A stretch of DNA of 64,000 nucleotides from Aquitalea aquatilis (GCF_005155025.1 NZ_CP039731.1:2356001-2420000); one strand, 5' to 3'; shown: positions 8,025-17,167, numbered from the stretch's first letter. Made by a program: numbers and translations. The notes: generated from the sequence alone by a model not told the origin.

Positions 8025-8080
8025 TCACGCTTTAGCTGGCATTTATAGTGCGCCCAGCAAGCTGTATCAAATCGGCGCAT
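8025..8080 (-). promoter_or_regulatory. SAM-II-like riboswitch aptamer, promoter-proximal copy (A)
   Basis: Minus-strand sequence: P1 strand GCGCC (8078-8074), GATTTGATACAGCTTGC, P1 partner GGCGC (8054-8050), then ACTATAAATGCCAGCTAAAG and CGTG. The elements GATTT, TTGC, GCGC, ATAAATG and AGCTAAA occur in the same order and nearly the same spacing as in the crystallised SAM-II RNA from a metX leader (recalled from the literature). GC/GC and CA/TG pairs can form the second pseudoknot stem. It is followed at once by an intrinsic terminator, as expected for transcriptional control. Confidence 0.65.
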
Positions 8081-8111
8081 GAGAAAAGATTATTCCTGAC
8101 CAGATAGCCTG

Positions 8112-8849
8112 TCAAGCCCTGTTGTGTGCGGGCCACTGTTGCAGAAATTCCTGCCAGTGTCCGCCGGTTTGGCTCAGCAGTTGTGCCAGTTTTTGTTCAT
8201 GCTGGCTGCGAGTGAGTGCAGAAATCTGCCCTTGCAGCGCGGCCAGGCGCAGCCACATCAGGTAATGGCAGGCAGCGCGCTGCGCGCTGCTCTCCAGCAG
8301 ACCGGGCAACTGTCCTGCCGCTGCGGCAGCCCAGGATTGCGGCGCATCGTAATCGGCAATGCGCGGCAGGCCGCACAGGCCGGCCATTTCCTGCTGCGGC
8401 ACACAGCCGGGCTGTGCGCCCTGGCACAGCAGGCGGCTCAGCTCCAGCGTCTGGCCGAACAGGCCTGTGGGGCCGCCAGGAAACGCCACATTGTGCAACA
8501 TGGCCCGGTGGCGCAATACCGGCAACAGCAACTGGGAACCCTGCCAGCTGACAATTTGCGGCATATGTTCATTCAGCAGTGCCGCCAGCGCTTGCAGCAT
8601 GGCCGCTTCGTCCTGTCCGGCTGCCGACTGGTGCAGCGCCACTTCCTGCCGGCTATGCAGCACGGCATTGACCGCGACCACGCGATGCAGGTGGTAGGGC
8701 ATGAATTCATCCGCCCGGCTGGCCCGGCTGCGCTGCAGGGCAAAGTAGACGACATCGGCATCGCTGATTTGCGCATCCAGCTGATACAGGGTACGGATGC
8801 CGGCGACATCGGGCAGGGTCTGGATATCCAGGGCGAGTAAGGGAATCAC
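8112..8849 (-). CDS. Degenerate PolB-like 3'-5' exonuclease homologue, probably inactive
   Basis: A 245-residue relative of the predicted PolB-like exonuclease family (PF10108 type). The fold landmarks remain: LALDIQTLPDVAGIRTLY at the N-terminus, EFMPYHLHRVVAVNAVL, IVSWQGSQLLLPVLRHRAM, and a C-terminal HYLMWLRLAALQGQIS. The catalytic acids that the family normally has are mostly gone: Exo I D-I-E is D-I-Q, Exo II F-D-L-P is L-L-L-P, and the Exo III acidic C-E-x-D before the last helix reads S-A-Q-R-A-A. The segment between Exo II and III is also shortened. The reading frame is intact with normal codon use, so it is a maintained protein, perhaps only DNA- or protein-binding. Divergent from pcnB. 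Confidence 0.65.
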   Translation of the reverse strand: MIPLLALDIQTLPDVAGIRTLYQLDAQISDADVVYFALQRSRASRADEFMPYHLHRVVAVNAVLHSRQEVALHQSAAGQDEAAMLQALAALLNEHMPQIVSWQGSQLLLPVLRHRAMLHNVAFPGGPTGLFGQTLELSRLLCQGAQPGCVPQQEMAGLCGLPRIADYDAPQSWAAAAAGQLPGLLESSAQRAACHYLMWLRLAALQGQISALTRSQHEQKLAQLLSQTGGHWQEFLQQWPAHNRA

Positions 8850-8993
8850 GTGGTGTCTTCACACAGAAATGGCGGCAATGGTGTGCGATTCTAGGCCGGC
8901 TGCGCACGGCGGGCAATCGCGGCGGCGTGGGTCTGGCCATGGTCATCGCGATTAAATGGGCCATGGCGGTGTATCTTGTCAGAAGATTCAGGC

Positions 8994-8999
8994 TATAAT
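8994..8999 (+). promoter_or_regulatory. Likely -10 box of the pcnB-panD transcript
   Basis: A consensus TATAAT lies 58 bases before the pcnB ATG. A TTGTCA hexamer at 8976-8981 is too close (12 bases) to be its -35, and no better -35 is visible, so the promoter may need an activator. Confidence 0.4.
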
Positions 9000-9056
9000 C
9001 TGCCGCTTGAATTCCTTTCTTGCGAATCCCTTCATTCCACGTCCTTATTCCTCTAA

Positions 9057-10421
9057 ATGATCCGCAAGCTTATCCGTAAAGTATTGGAGCTGCCGTCAGG
9101 CATGGGCAAACGCCGTAGCAAACCACGCGTGATTCCGCTGTCCCAGCATGGCGTACGCCGCGATCAGCTCAGCAATGCTGCGCTCAAGGTGACTTCCCGC
9201 TTACAGGAAGCCGGTTTCTCTGCCTTTGTGGTAGGGGGAGCCGTGCGCGACCTGTTGCTGGATGTTTCTCCCAAAGATTTTGACGTCGCCACCAATGCCA
9301 CGCCGGAACAGGTGCATCATCTGTTCCGCCGCTCGCGCATCATTGGCCGTCGCTTCCGCATCGTGCACGTGATGGTGGGGCCGGAAACCATCGAGGTCAC
9401 CACCTTCCGTGGCGGTGGCATCGATGATCAGAATGAGTCTGGCCGCATCATGGCCGACAATACTTTCGGTAGCCAGGAAGAGGACGCACATCGCCGTGAC
9501 TTCACCGTCAATGCGCTGTTCTTCGATCCTTCTGACGAATCCATCATCGACTACCACCACGGGGTCAAGGACCTGAAGGCGAAGAGACTGGTGATGATAG
9601 GCCAGCCGGCACGCCGCTATCAGGAAGATCCGGTGCGCATGCTGCGCGCGGTACGCCTGGCGGCCAAGCTGGGTTTCGAGATCGACGACGACACCCGCAA
9701 GCCGATTCGCGCCCACGCCCATCTGCTGCGCAAGGAGCCGCCGGCGCGCCTGTTTGACGAAATGCTCAAGCTGCTGATGTCCGGCCATGCCTACGCCTGC
9801 CTGAAGAAATTGCGCGACGAAGGCTTGTCGCGCGGTGTCTTCCCGCTGCTGGATGCCGTGATGGGTGAGGACGGCGACGACTTGTTCCTGCAACTGGGGC
9901 TGCAAAGCACTGATGCGCGCATTCGTGCCGACAAGCCGGTATCGGTCGGTTTCCTGTTGGCCACCTTGCTGTGGCAACAGGTGAACCAGCACTGGCAGCA
10001 GCATATCGCCGCCGGTGAAAAGCCCTTGCCCGCCTTGCAACTGGCCATTTCTGATGTGGAAAACGAGCAGGACAACGATTTTGCCATTCCGCGCCGTTTC
10101 AGCGTGACCATGCGTGAAATCTGGACACTGCAGGCCCGTTTCGACAGCCGCAGTGGTGCGCGTCCTTACCGCTTCCTCGAACAGCCGCGTTTCCGAGCCG
10201 CCTTCGACTTCATGGCTCTGCGTGCCGAAGCCGGCGAGCTGCCGCTGAGCCTGGTGGAGTGGTGGGAAGCCTTCCAGCGTGGCGATCAGGCCGAGCGTGA
10301 AGCGCTGATCAATGACGCCAAGAACAGCGGTGAGGAAGAACCGGCGAAAAAACGCCGTCGCCGTCGTCCATCCGGCCGTCGCCGTACCGATCAGGCCGGC
10401 GGAGGGGGAGAGGCCGCGTGA
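9057..10421 (+). CDS. pcnB: Poly(A) polymerase I
   Basis: Adds 3' poly(A) tails that mark RNA for decay. The 454-residue class II nucleotidyltransferase shows the head-domain signature FVVGGAVRDLLL followed by KDFDVATNATPEQ (catalytic Asp pair), RRSRIIGRRFRIVHV, the RRDFTVNALF motif and DPVRMLRAVRLAAKLGF in the neck. The strongly basic C-terminus (KKRRRRRPSGRRR) fits RNA binding and distinguishes it from a CCA-adding enzyme. Start ATG 9057 is not preceded by a strong ribosome site. First gene of a tight cluster: its stop overlaps the folK start by four bases. Confidence 0.95.
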   Translation: MIRKLIRKVLELPSGMGKRRSKPRVIPLSQHGVRRDQLSNAALKVTSRLQEAGFSAFVVGGAVRDLLLDVSPKDFDVATNATPEQVHHLFRRSRIIGRRFRIVHVMVGPETIEVTTFRGGGIDDQNESGRIMADNTFGSQEEDAHRRDFTVNALFFDPSDESIIDYHHGVKDLKAKRLVMIGQPARRYQEDPVRMLRAVRLAAKLGFEIDDDTRKPIRAHAHLLRKEPPARLFDEMLKLLMSGHAYACLKKLRDEGLSRGVFPLLDAVMGEDGDDLFLQLGLQSTDARIRADKPVSVGFLLATLLWQQVNQHWQQHIAAGEKPLPALQLAISDVENEQDNDFAIPRRFSVTMREIWTLQARFDSRSGARPYRFLEQPRFRAAFDFMALRAEAGELPLSLVEWWEAFQRGDQAEREALINDAKNSGEEEPAKKRRRRRPSGRRRTDQAGGGGEAA

Positions 10422-10924
10422 GCCTAGCCTACGTCGCTCTGGGAAGTAACCTGGAGCAACCGGCTGACCAGATCAGGGCCGCGCTCGCGGCCCTTGCCGC
10501 TCTTGACGGCAGCCAGCTGCTCAGCCATTCCTCGCTCTACCTCACCACGCCGGTGGGTTATCTCGACCAGCCCGACTTCATCAATGCCGTTGCCCTGCTG
10601 GAAACCGCGCTGACGCCTTATCAGCTACTGGATGCGCTGATGCAGATCGAGGCCGGTTTCGGCCGCGAACGCAGCTTCCGCAACGCACCGCGGTTGCTGG
10701 ATCTGGACGTTTTGTTGTATCAGGACACCGTACTGGACGACCCGCAACTGCTGTTGCCGCATCCGCGCATGCACCAGCGGGCCTTTGTCATGGTACCGTT
10801 GGCGGAAATTGCCCCCGGCCAGCAGGTGGGGGAACACGGTCTGGCCGCCGACATTGCTGCTGCACTGGATTGTGCCGGCGTGGTGCGGCTGGAGTCGTCT
10901 GCTCAGCCAAGGAGACAAGCATGA
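10418..10924 (+). CDS. folK: 6-hydroxymethyl-7,8-dihydropterin pyrophosphokinase
   Basis: Transfers pyrophosphate from ATP to hydroxymethyl-dihydropterin in folate synthesis. 168 residues, typical HPPK size. Signatures: N-terminal YVALGSNLEQPADQ, TPVGYLDQPDFINAV and the NAPRLLDLDVLLY motif with Mg-binding Asp pair, then LPHPRMHQRAFVMVPLAEI. The start is GTG at 10418, overlapping the pcnB stop (GTGA); the end overlaps the next start (ATGA at 10921), so translation is coupled on both sides. Confidence 0.96.
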   Translation: MSLAYVALGSNLEQPADQIRAALAALAALDGSQLLSHSSLYLTTPVGYLDQPDFINAVALLETALTPYQLLDALMQIEAGFGRERSFRNAPRLLDLDVLLYQDTVLDDPQLLLPHPRMHQRAFVMVPLAEIAPGQQVGEHGLAADIAAALDCAGVVRLESSAQPRRQA

Positions 10925-11562
10925 GTCAGAGTCATTTGCGCTATGTGGTGGTGGAAGGGCCGATCGGTTCCGGCAAATCGGCGCTGGCGCGCCGTCTGGC
11001 GGCCTACTGGGGCGTGCAATTGCTGGCGGAAGACCCGGCATCAAATCCTTTCCTGCCGCGTTTTTACCGCAATGTGGCCTCGCATGGTCTGGCCACCCAG
11101 CTGACTTTTCTGATGCAGCGCGCCGACATGGCACGTGGCATGTTGCTGGGCGATAGCCTGGCCAGCCCGGTGGTGTCGGATTTCCTGTTCGAAAAAGACG
11201 CCCTGTTTGCCCGGGTGAATCTGGACGAGCAGGAACTGGCGCTGTATCAGCGCCTGGCGCAGCAATTGTTGCCGCAATACCCGGTACCTGACCTGGTGAT
11301 TTACCTGCAAGCCTCCGAGCAGGTCTTGCTGGATCGTAGTGCCGCCCGTGCCAGCGAACTGGAACAGAACTTCCCGGAAGGCTACCTGAAGCGCGTGCAC
11401 GCCGCTTACAGCGAGTTCTTCCATCAATACGAAGCAGCCCCCTTGCTCATCGTCAATACCGACCACCTCGAGCTGGTTGATGGTAACGAGGATTTCGAGC
11501 TATTGTTGCGCTGCATCAGCGAGATGCGCGGACAGCGCAGCTATTTCAACAAGAGCGTCTGA
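10921..11562 (+). CDS. Deoxynucleoside kinase (deoxyadenosine/deoxyguanosine kinase family)
   Basis: Phosphorylates deoxynucleosides in salvage. 213 residues with a Walker A loop VEGPIGSGKSALARRL near the N-terminus, a lid/substrate region VVSDFLFEKDALFA, the strand LVIYLQASEQVLLDR, and a basic lid Arg cluster around DRSAARASELEQ. The substrate (dAdo/dGuo or broader) cannot be fixed from sequence. It is inserted between folK and panB, an arrangement I recall from other beta- and gammaproteobacteria. Start ATG 10921 overlaps the folK stop. Confidence 0.88.
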   Translation: MSQSHLRYVVVEGPIGSGKSALARRLAAYWGVQLLAEDPASNPFLPRFYRNVASHGLATQLTFLMQRADMARGMLLGDSLASPVVSDFLFEKDALFARVNLDEQELALYQRLAQQLLPQYPVPDLVIYLQASEQVLLDRSAARASELEQNFPEGYLKRVHAAYSEFFHQYEAAPLLIVNTDHLELVDGNEDFELLLRCISEMRGQRSYFNKSV

Positions 11563-11610
11563 ATACAAGTGACGCCTTGCATTTCCCGACCACACCGAGG
11601 AAGTACAGGT

Positions 11611-12402
11611 ATGAAAATTACCGTCAACACCCTGCAGAAGATGGCCGCTGAAGGCCAGAAGATCGTCATGCTCACCAGCTATGACGCAAGCTTTTCCACC
11701 CTCCTTGATCAGGCGGGTGTGGAGATTCTGCTGGTGGGTGATTCACTGGGCATGGTGATCCAGAACCGCGATTCCACGCTGCCGGTAACCATGGAAGAAA
11801 TGGTTTACCACACCCGCTGTGTCGCCGCCGGCGCCGGCGATGCCATGGTGCTGAGCGACCTGCCTTTCGGCAGCTATCAGGAAAGCCCGCAGCAGGCCTT
11901 CGCCAATGCCGCCCGCCTGATGCAGGCCGGTGCGCACATGGTGAAGCTGGAAGGTGGCCGTTTCATGGCGGAAACCACCCGTTTTCTGGTGGAGCGCGGC
12001 ATTCCGGTCTGTTCGCACATCGGCCTCACCCCGCAGTTCGTCAACACCTTTGGCGGCTACCGGGTGCAGGGCAAGAGCGAGAGCGACGCCGAACGCCTGC
12101 TGGATGACGCCCGCCAACTGGCCGACGCCGGTGCCAGCCTGGTGTTGATGGAATGTGTGCCGGCCGATCTGGCCCGCCGCGTCACCGAAACGGTTGCTGT
12201 ACCCACCATCGGCATTGGTGCCGGTGCCGAGGTCAGCGGCCAGGTACTGGTATTGCACGACATCCTCGGCGTCTATCCGGGCAAGAAAGCCCGCTTCGTC
12301 AAGAATTTCATGAATGAGGCAGGCAGCATCCAGGGTGCGGTCGAAGCCTATGTCAAGGCAGTCAAGGCCGGCAGCTTCCCCGCTGCCGAGCACACCTTCT
12401 AA
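11611..12402 (+). CDS. panB: 3-methyl-2-oxobutanoate hydroxymethyltransferase (ketopantoate hydroxymethyltransferase)
   Basis: First step of pantothenate synthesis: adds a hydroxymethyl group from methylene-tetrahydrofolate to ketoisovalerate. 263 residues, matching the family. Visible are [19 protein letters not shown] (Mg-binding Asp), [39 protein letters not shown] and [17 protein letters not shown]. An upstream in-frame GTG at 11569 exists, but ATG 11611 is where the conserved N-terminus ([11 protein letters not shown]) begins. Uses the folate cofactor whose pathway includes the folK product just upstream. Confidence 0.97.
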   Translation: MKITVNTLQKMAAEGQKIVMLTSYDASFSTLLDQAGVEILLVGDSLGMVIQNRDSTLPVTMEEMVYHTRCVAAGAGDAMVLSDLPFGSYQESPQQAFANAARLMQAGAHMVKLEGGRFMAETTRFLVERGIPVCSHIGLTPQFVNTFGGYRVQGKSESDAERLLDDARQLADAGASLVLMECVPADLARRVTETVAVPTIGIGAGAEVSGQVLVLHDILGVYPGKKARFVKNFMNEAGSIQGAVEAYVKAVKAGSFPAAEHTF

Positions 12403-12419
12403 GCCAAAAGGGTAAGGAA

Positions 12420-13253
12420 ATGGAAATCATCCGCAGCGTGGCAGCCATGCGTGCATGGCGTGGCCAGGCCGGCAAGCTGGCTTTTATACCCACCATGGGC
12501 AATCTGCACGAGGGCCATCTGGCTCTGGTTGAGGCGGCGCACCAGCACGCCGACAAGGTGGTGGTCAGCATTTTTGTCAATCGCCTGCAATTTGGTCAGG
12601 GCGAAGATTTCGACGCTTATCCGCGCACCTTTGAATCCGACTGCGCCAAGCTTGAGGCGGCCGGGGTGGATGCGCTGTTCTTTCCCACCGAAGCCGAGCT
12701 TTACCCGCGTGTGAAGCAGGATTTCAATGTCGAGCCGCCGCATATTCAGGACGAGCTGTGCGGCGCTTTCCGCCCCGGTCATTTCCGTGGTGTGGCCACC
12801 GTGGTGAGCAAGCTCTTCAATATTGTGCAGCCTGATGTGGCCTGCTTCGGCAAGAAGGACTTCCAGCAGCTGCATGTGATCAAGGCCATGGTCGACGACC
12901 TGAATATTCCGGTGGCAGTCATTCCGGTGGATACCGGCCGTGCCGAAGACGGCCTGGCCTTGTCCTCGCGTAATGGCTATCTGACCGCAGAAGAACGTGC
13001 CGAAGCCCCGCGCCTGTACCGCAATCTGTCTGCCATGCGTGCCGCCCTGCTGGCCGGCGATAGCGATTACGCCGCGCTGGAAGCCCATGCCAGTGCCGAT
13101 CTGCAGCAGGCTGGCTGGGTGGTGGATTATGTCGAAGTACGCCAGGCCGATACCCTGGAAGTGGCCCATGCCGGCGAAAAGCGCCTGGTGGTACTGGCTG
13201 CCGCCCGCCTGGGCCGTACCCGTTTGATCGATAATGTGGAAGTGTCCCGCTAA
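12420..13253 (+). CDS. panC: Pantothenate synthetase (pantoate-beta-alanine ligase)
   Basis: Joins pantoate and beta-alanine with ATP. 277 residues with the nucleotidyltransferase HxGH motif in [13 protein letters not shown], the FVNRLQFG segment, the pantoate-binding [25 protein letters not shown], and the KMSKS-like ALSSRNGYL. Start ATG 12420 has AAGGAA close upstream and lies 17 bases after panB. With panB and panD it completes the coenzyme A precursor pathway from ketoisovalerate and aspartate. Confidence 0.97.
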   Translation: MEIIRSVAAMRAWRGQAGKLAFIPTMGNLHEGHLALVEAAHQHADKVVVSIFVNRLQFGQGEDFDAYPRTFESDCAKLEAAGVDALFFPTEAELYPRVKQDFNVEPPHIQDELCGAFRPGHFRGVATVVSKLFNIVQPDVACFGKKDFQQLHVIKAMVDDLNIPVAVIPVDTGRAEDGLALSSRNGYLTAEERAEAPRLYRNLSAMRAALLAGDSDYAALEAHASADLQQAGWVVDYVEVRQADTLEVAHAGEKRLVVLAAARLGRTRLIDNVEVSR

Positions 13254-13276
13254 GCCGGGCCAGGAAAGACCGTACC

Positions 13277-13657
13277 ATGCAGCGCATCATGCTCAAGTCC
13301 AAGCTTCATCGTGTTACCACCACCCATGCCGAACTGCATTACATCGGCTCCTGCGCCATCGACGAAAACCTGCTGGAAGCAGCGGATATTCGCGAATACG
13401 AAGAAGTACAGATCTGGAACGTCAATAATGGCGAACGTTTTGCCACTTATGCCATCAAGGCCGAGCGTGGCTCCGGTGTGATTTCGGTGAATGGCTCGGC
13501 TGCGCGCCGCGCCGCCCCGGGCGACCTGCTGATCATCGCCTCTTTTGCCCAGTACGAAGATGCCGAGCTGGCCAATCACCAGCCCAAGCTGGTGTTCGTG
13601 GACGAGCGCAACCAGATGACGGCGCTGGACAGCAAGACCCCGACCCAGCCGGCCTGA
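13277..13657 (+). CDS. panD: Aspartate 1-decarboxylase proenzyme
   Basis: Supplies beta-alanine for PanC. The 126-residue proenzyme self-cleaves between Gly24 and Ser25 (HYIGSCAID) to create the pyruvoyl cofactor; substrate residues Lys9 (MLKSKLHR), Tyr58 and Arg54 region ([10 protein letters not shown]) and the [11 protein letters not shown] loop are present. Start ATG 13277 lies 23 bases after panC. A strong intrinsic terminator follows at 13686, closing the pcnB-panD cluster. Confidence 0.97.
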   Translation: MQRIMLKSKLHRVTTTHAELHYIGSCAIDENLLEAADIREYEEVQIWNVNNGERFATYAIKAERGSGVISVNGSAARRAAPGDLLIIASFAQYEDAELANHQPKLVFVDERNQMTALDSKTPTQPA

Positions 13658-13685
13658 GTACCAGACAAGCAGGCAAACCTGGCGA

Positions 13686-13711
13686 AAGCGATGCTGCGGC
13701 ATCGCTTTTTT
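13686..13711 (+). terminator. Intrinsic terminator after panD
   Basis: AAGCGATGC and GCATCGCTT form a 9-base stem around a TGCG loop, followed by six T. It ends the pcnB-folK-kinase-panBCD transcript. Confidence 0.9.
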
Positions 13712-13844
13712 CATGGCCATCGACTGACTCAGCCACCCGCCACCGGCCATGCTTTGCATGGTTGTTTATAACTGTCTATAGTTTCTGAATGAGTTGCCGC
13801 ACCAGCCCGGCCGGCTGGTTCGTTTGCCACGACAGGAGCATGAC

Positions 13845-14252
13845 ATGAGCAGCATTCTGCATGGAGGCTGTCTGTGTGGTGCCGTGCATTACCGGGTGCA
13901 TGGTCAGCCTTTTCATGTGACCCACTGCCACTGCGTCAGTTGTCGCAAGGCCAGCGGTGCGGCTTTTGTCACCTGGTTCACCATCCGGCTGATCGAGCTG
14001 GAGTGGCTGGGAGAGAAGCCGCTGTTCTACCATTCTTCCGCTGCCGCCATGCGCGGGTTTTGCCCACATTGCGGAGCCACGCTCAGCTATCAGCACGAAT
14101 CTGATCCGGACGATATCGACCTCACGGCCGCTTCGCTGGACATGCCGGAACTGCTGGTGCCGGAATTCCATATCTGGTGGCAGGACCATATCAGCTGGGG
14201 CGAGCCGCAACAGCAAGCAGCCTTGCCGGTACATGCGCGCAGCCGCGACTGA
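13845..14252 (+). CDS. GFA/CENP-V domain protein (formaldehyde-activating enzyme family)
   Basis: 135 residues with the family's zinc ligands: GGCLCGAVHY, CHCVSCRKASGAAF and GFCPHCGATLSY. Characterised relatives bind glutathione or aid formaldehyde oxidation, but for most bacterial members, including this one, the substrate is unknown. I chose ATG 13845 (AGGAG seven to eight bases upstream) rather than an in-frame start at 13794, because the family begins just before the first Cys motif. It converges with rraA, 20 bases apart. Confidence 0.88.
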   Translation: MSSILHGGCLCGAVHYRVHGQPFHVTHCHCVSCRKASGAAFVTWFTIRLIELEWLGEKPLFYHSSAAAMRGFCPHCGATLSYQHESDPDDIDLTAASLDMPELLVPEFHIWWQDHISWGEPQQQAALPVHARSRD

Positions 14253-14272
14253 GCACGGCTGCGTCGCTGTGT

Positions 14273-14752
14273 TTACAGCAGCGGCGTGGCCGACACGATC
14301 ACGCCATCTTCATCGGCATACAGCCATTCGCCCGGCACGAAGGTGACGCCACCAAAGGTCACCGCCAGGTCGCGCTGGCCTTCGCCACGTTTTACCGATT
14401 TGAGCGGGTGGGTATTCAGCGCGCGAATGCCCAGCGGCAGCTGGTTGAGCGCGACCGAATCGCGGATGCAGCCGTAGATCACCACGCCATCCCAGTGATT
14501 GGCCACTGCCAGGTCGCCGATCTGGTCCCCCAGCAAGGCGCAGCGCAGCGAGCCGCCACCATCCACCACCAGTACCTTGCCATGGCCATCCTGCGCCAGG
14601 GTTTCCCGGACCAGGGTGTTGTCTTCAAACAGTTTGAGGGTGACGATCTGGCCATAAAAACGCTGATGATTGCCATAGCGCTGGAATAGCGGTTCCACCA
14701 CGCGGACATGGCCTTCGTTGGCATCGCACAGATCGGTTGTCAGAAAACTCAT
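14273..14752 (-). CDS. rraA: RraA family protein (RNase E regulator / HMG aldolase fold)
   Basis: 159 residues (E. coli RraA 161). Signatures: N-terminal [55 protein letters not shown] and the C-terminal [10 protein letters not shown]. In E. coli RraA binds RNase E and slows RNA decay; related proteins are class II hydroxymethylglutarate/oxaloacetate aldolases, and the R-x(n)-D active-site pair is present here too, so both roles are possible. Start ATG 14750-14752 with AAGGAG; a longer frame to 14923 has no ribosome site and runs through the degP terminator. Confidence 0.9.
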   Translation of the reverse strand: MSFLTTDLCDANEGHVRVVEPLFQRYGNHQRFYGQIVTLKLFEDNTLVRETLAQDGHGKVLVVDGGGSLRCALLGDQIGDLAVANHWDGVVIYGCIRDSVALNQLPLGIRALNTHPLKSVKRGEGQRDLAVTFGGVTFVPGEWLYADEDGVIVSATPLL

Positions 14753-14798
14753 GCTCTTTCTCCTTGGCAGATGATGGTTGCGCTGGATGGCGGACGCA

Positions 14799-14821
14799 AA
14801 AAAGCCGCCTTGCGGCGGCTT
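14799..14821 (-). terminator. Intrinsic terminator after the DegP gene
   Basis: On the minus strand AGCCGCC-GCAA-GGCGGCT followed by a run of T lies 11 bases after the protease stop. It separates that gene from rraA, which starts 47 bases later. Confidence 0.9.
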
Positions 14822-14831
14822 GTCGCGTACA

Positions 14832-16310
14832 TCAATCCAGGCGTAGTGGTACAAACAATGTACTGTCCTGGCGGCGTACCAGCAGGGCGATATTGCCACG
14901 GGCACTGGCCAGCGCCTTTTCAAAGCTCTTCACCGTGGTGATTTCATTCTGGTTCAGGCCCATGATGATATCGCCATGCAGCAAGCCGGAGCGGGCTGCC
15001 GCGCCCTGTGCCTTCTGCACCAGCAGGCCGCCGTTCAGCCCCAGCTCGCTGCGCTGCTTGGCGGTCAGTTCGGTGACGGTCAGGCCCAGCTTGCCAAACT
15101 GGAAGTTCTGCGGCGCAGCTTCATCTTGCTGTTTGGCCTGCGGTGTGACTTCCGCTGCCAGTTCGCCCAGCGTGGCCTGAATGGTTTTCTCCTCACCCTT
15201 GCGCCATACCGACAGCTTGACCTTGGCACCGGGCTGCAGCGAACCCACCATCATTGGCAGATCCTTGGAGCTTTCGATGGCACGGTCATCCAGCTTGAGG
15301 ATGATATCCCCGGTCTGCAGGCCAGCCTTGCCCGCCGGGCCTTGCGGATCGACGCGCACCACCAGCGCACCACTGGGGCGTGGCAGGCCGAAGGATTGCG
15401 CCAGCTCCTGCGACACTTCCTGGATATTGATGCCCAACTGGCCACGGCTGACTTTGCCCTTGGCCTTGATCTGCTCGGCCACATTCATGGCCAGGTCGAT
15501 TGGAATGGCGAAGGAAATCCCCATGAAACCACCGGAGCGGCTGTAGATCTGCGAATTGATGCCGACCACTTCACCCTTCAGGTTGAACAGTGGGCCACCG
15601 GAGTTGCCCGGATTGATGGCGACATCGGTCTGGATGAAGGGCACGTAGTTTTCATCCGGCAGGCTACGGCCCTTGGCCGAGACAATGCCAGCGGTGACGG
15701 TGTTTTCAAAGCCGAAGGGCGCGCCGATGGCCGCCACCCATTCCCCGACCTTGAGCTGGGACGGGCTACCCACCTTGACCACCGGCAGGCTGGAAGCATC
15801 CACTTTCAGCAGTGCCACGTCGGTACGCTTGTCCAGGCCGACCAGGCGGGCTTTCAGCTCGCGCTTGTCGGTCAGCATGACCTTGATCTGGCTGCCGCCA
15901 TTCACCACGTGGGCGTTGGTCATGATGAAGCCGTCATCGCTGATGATGAAGCCGGAACCGAAAGAGATGCTTTCTTCCGGCGTCTGATCTTGCTGATTGG
16001 GCTGGTTGGGGATGAAGCGTTTGAAGAAGTCGAATAGCGGATCGTCTTCCGGCACCGGGAAGGGCATTTCACTTTGCTGTGGCGCCGCATCGGTGCGATT
16101 GGCCTGAATGTTCACCACGGCCGGCCCGTCGCGTTCGACCAGTTGGGTGAAGTCAGGCAGCAACATGGCGACGCGACCGTCCGACTGGGCAGGAACCGCG
16201 ACCGGAGCCGGCTGGTTCTGCTTGTGGAACAGGCTTTCGATCTTGTCGCAACCCGAGAGCAACGACGCAGCCAGAAGGGCGCCGACAATGGTGCGAAGAT
16301 ACGGAGTCAC
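14832..16310 (-). CDS. Do/DegP-family serine protease, predicted lipoprotein
   Basis: Periplasmic quality-control protease/chaperone, MucD-like. The 492 residues begin with a lipoprotein signal peptide ending LLSG-Cys21, so it should be membrane-anchored. The trypsin-like domain has His134 (TNAHVV), Asp164 (KRTDVALL) and Ser237 (NPGNSGGPL). Two PDZ domains follow, the first after [11 protein letters not shown] and the second with [14 protein letters not shown] near the C-terminus. Start is GTG 16308-16310 with AAGGA eight bases upstream. The long linker [19 protein letters not shown] resembles the Q-linker of Pseudomonas MucD. Terminated at 14799. Confidence 0.93.
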   Translation of the reverse strand: MTPYLRTIVGALLAASLLSGCDKIESLFHKQNQPAPVAVPAQSDGRVAMLLPDFTQLVERDGPAVVNIQANRTDAAPQQSEMPFPVPEDDPLFDFFKRFIPNQPNQQDQTPEESISFGSGFIISDDGFIMTNAHVVNGGSQIKVMLTDKRELKARLVGLDKRTDVALLKVDASSLPVVKVGSPSQLKVGEWVAAIGAPFGFENTVTAGIVSAKGRSLPDENYVPFIQTDVAINPGNSGGPLFNLKGEVVGINSQIYSRSGGFMGISFAIPIDLAMNVAEQIKAKGKVSRGQLGINIQEVSQELAQSFGLPRPSGALVVRVDPQGPAGKAGLQTGDIILKLDDRAIESSKDLPMMVGSLQPGAKVKLSVWRKGEEKTIQATLGELAAEVTPQAKQQDEAAPQNFQFGKLGLTVTELTAKQRSELGLNGGLLVQKAQGAAARSGLLHGDIIMGLNQNEITTVKSFEKALASARGNIALLVRRQDSTLFVPLRLD

Positions 16311-16412
16311 AGAGTTATCCTTTCGGGGAGGCTTTCAGACGGATATAGGGGCGATCCGCTGTATTTCCAGGTCATCCAGCCTGAATTGTCATCAGGCACA
16401 GATTGTGTTCAA

Positions 16413-17045
16413 TCATACCGGTTTTGCCGGATATTCGCAGAGATCGACAATCACGCAGTGCTGGCAGTCCGGTTTGCGGGCCTTGCAGACATAGCGGCCA
16501 TGCAGGATCAGCCAGTGGTGGGCATCGACCCTGAATTCGGCCGGCACGTACTTCAGCAGCTTGTCTTCCACCTCGCGCACATCCTTGCCGGGGGCCAGCC
16601 GGGTGCGGTTGGCTACCCGGAAAATATGGGTATCCACGGCGATGGTGGGGTGGCCAAAGGCGGTGTTCAGCACCACATTGGCGGTTTTGCGGCCCACGCC
16701 GGGCAGCGCTTCCAGTGCCGCCCTGTCATCCGGTACCTCGCCGCCGTGTTTTTCCAGCAGCAGGCGACAGGTGGCAATGACGTTTCTGGCCTTGGTGCGG
16801 AACAGACCGATGGTCTTGATGTAATCGGAGACTGTCTCTTCACCCAGCGCCAGCATGGCGGCCGGGGTATTGGCCACGGCATACAGCGGGCGGGTGGCCT
16901 TGTTGACGCTGACATCGGTCGCCTGGGCTGACAGTAACACCGCAATCAGCAACTCGAAGGGCGTGCGATATTCCAGCTCGGTGGTCGGCTTGGGAGTGTG
17001 CTCGCGCAGGCGGCGGAAAATCTCGTAGCGCTTGGTGGCGTTCAT
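16413..17045 (-). CDS. nth: Endonuclease III (DNA glycosylase/AP lyase)
   Basis: Base-excision repair enzyme removing oxidised pyrimidines. 210 residues (E. coli 211). Features: FELLIAVLLSAQATDVSVNK, helix-hairpin-helix EALPGVGRKTANVVL with the catalytic Lys, VDTHIFRVANR with the catalytic Asp, and the C-terminal Fe-S cluster C-x6-C-x2-C-x5-C (CKARKPDCQHCVIVDLC). ATG 17043-17045. It sits 122 bases after rnfD; rnf genes followed by nth is the order also found in E. coli (rsxABCDGE-nth). Confidence 0.97.
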   Translation of the reverse strand: MNATKRYEIFRRLREHTPKPTTELEYRTPFELLIAVLLSAQATDVSVNKATRPLYAVANTPAAMLALGEETVSDYIKTIGLFRTKARNVIATCRLLLEKHGGEVPDDRAALEALPGVGRKTANVVLNTAFGHPTIAVDTHIFRVANRTRLAPGKDVREVEDKLLKYVPAEFRVDAHHWLILHGRYVCKARKPDCQHCVIVDLCEYPAKPV

Positions 17046-17167
17046 GGCATGTCGGCTTGGGGCTGGTTCGGTACGGGGGTGACGGCTGCGGACAGGCTGT
17101 ATTGCCGGTGCTTGCAGCCTGCGCCATTGTAACGCAGGCCGCTGCCGGCTCGCATGTGCTGCGGTTT

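Noticed and set aside
8976-8999. TTGTCA and TATAAT upstream of pcnB as a consensus promoter
   Set aside because: The spacer is 12 bases; only the -10 was kept as a weak call.
14753-14923. 57-residue N-terminal extension of RraA
   Set aside because: It would read through the DegP terminator; the conserved RraA start and AAGGAG site are at 14752.
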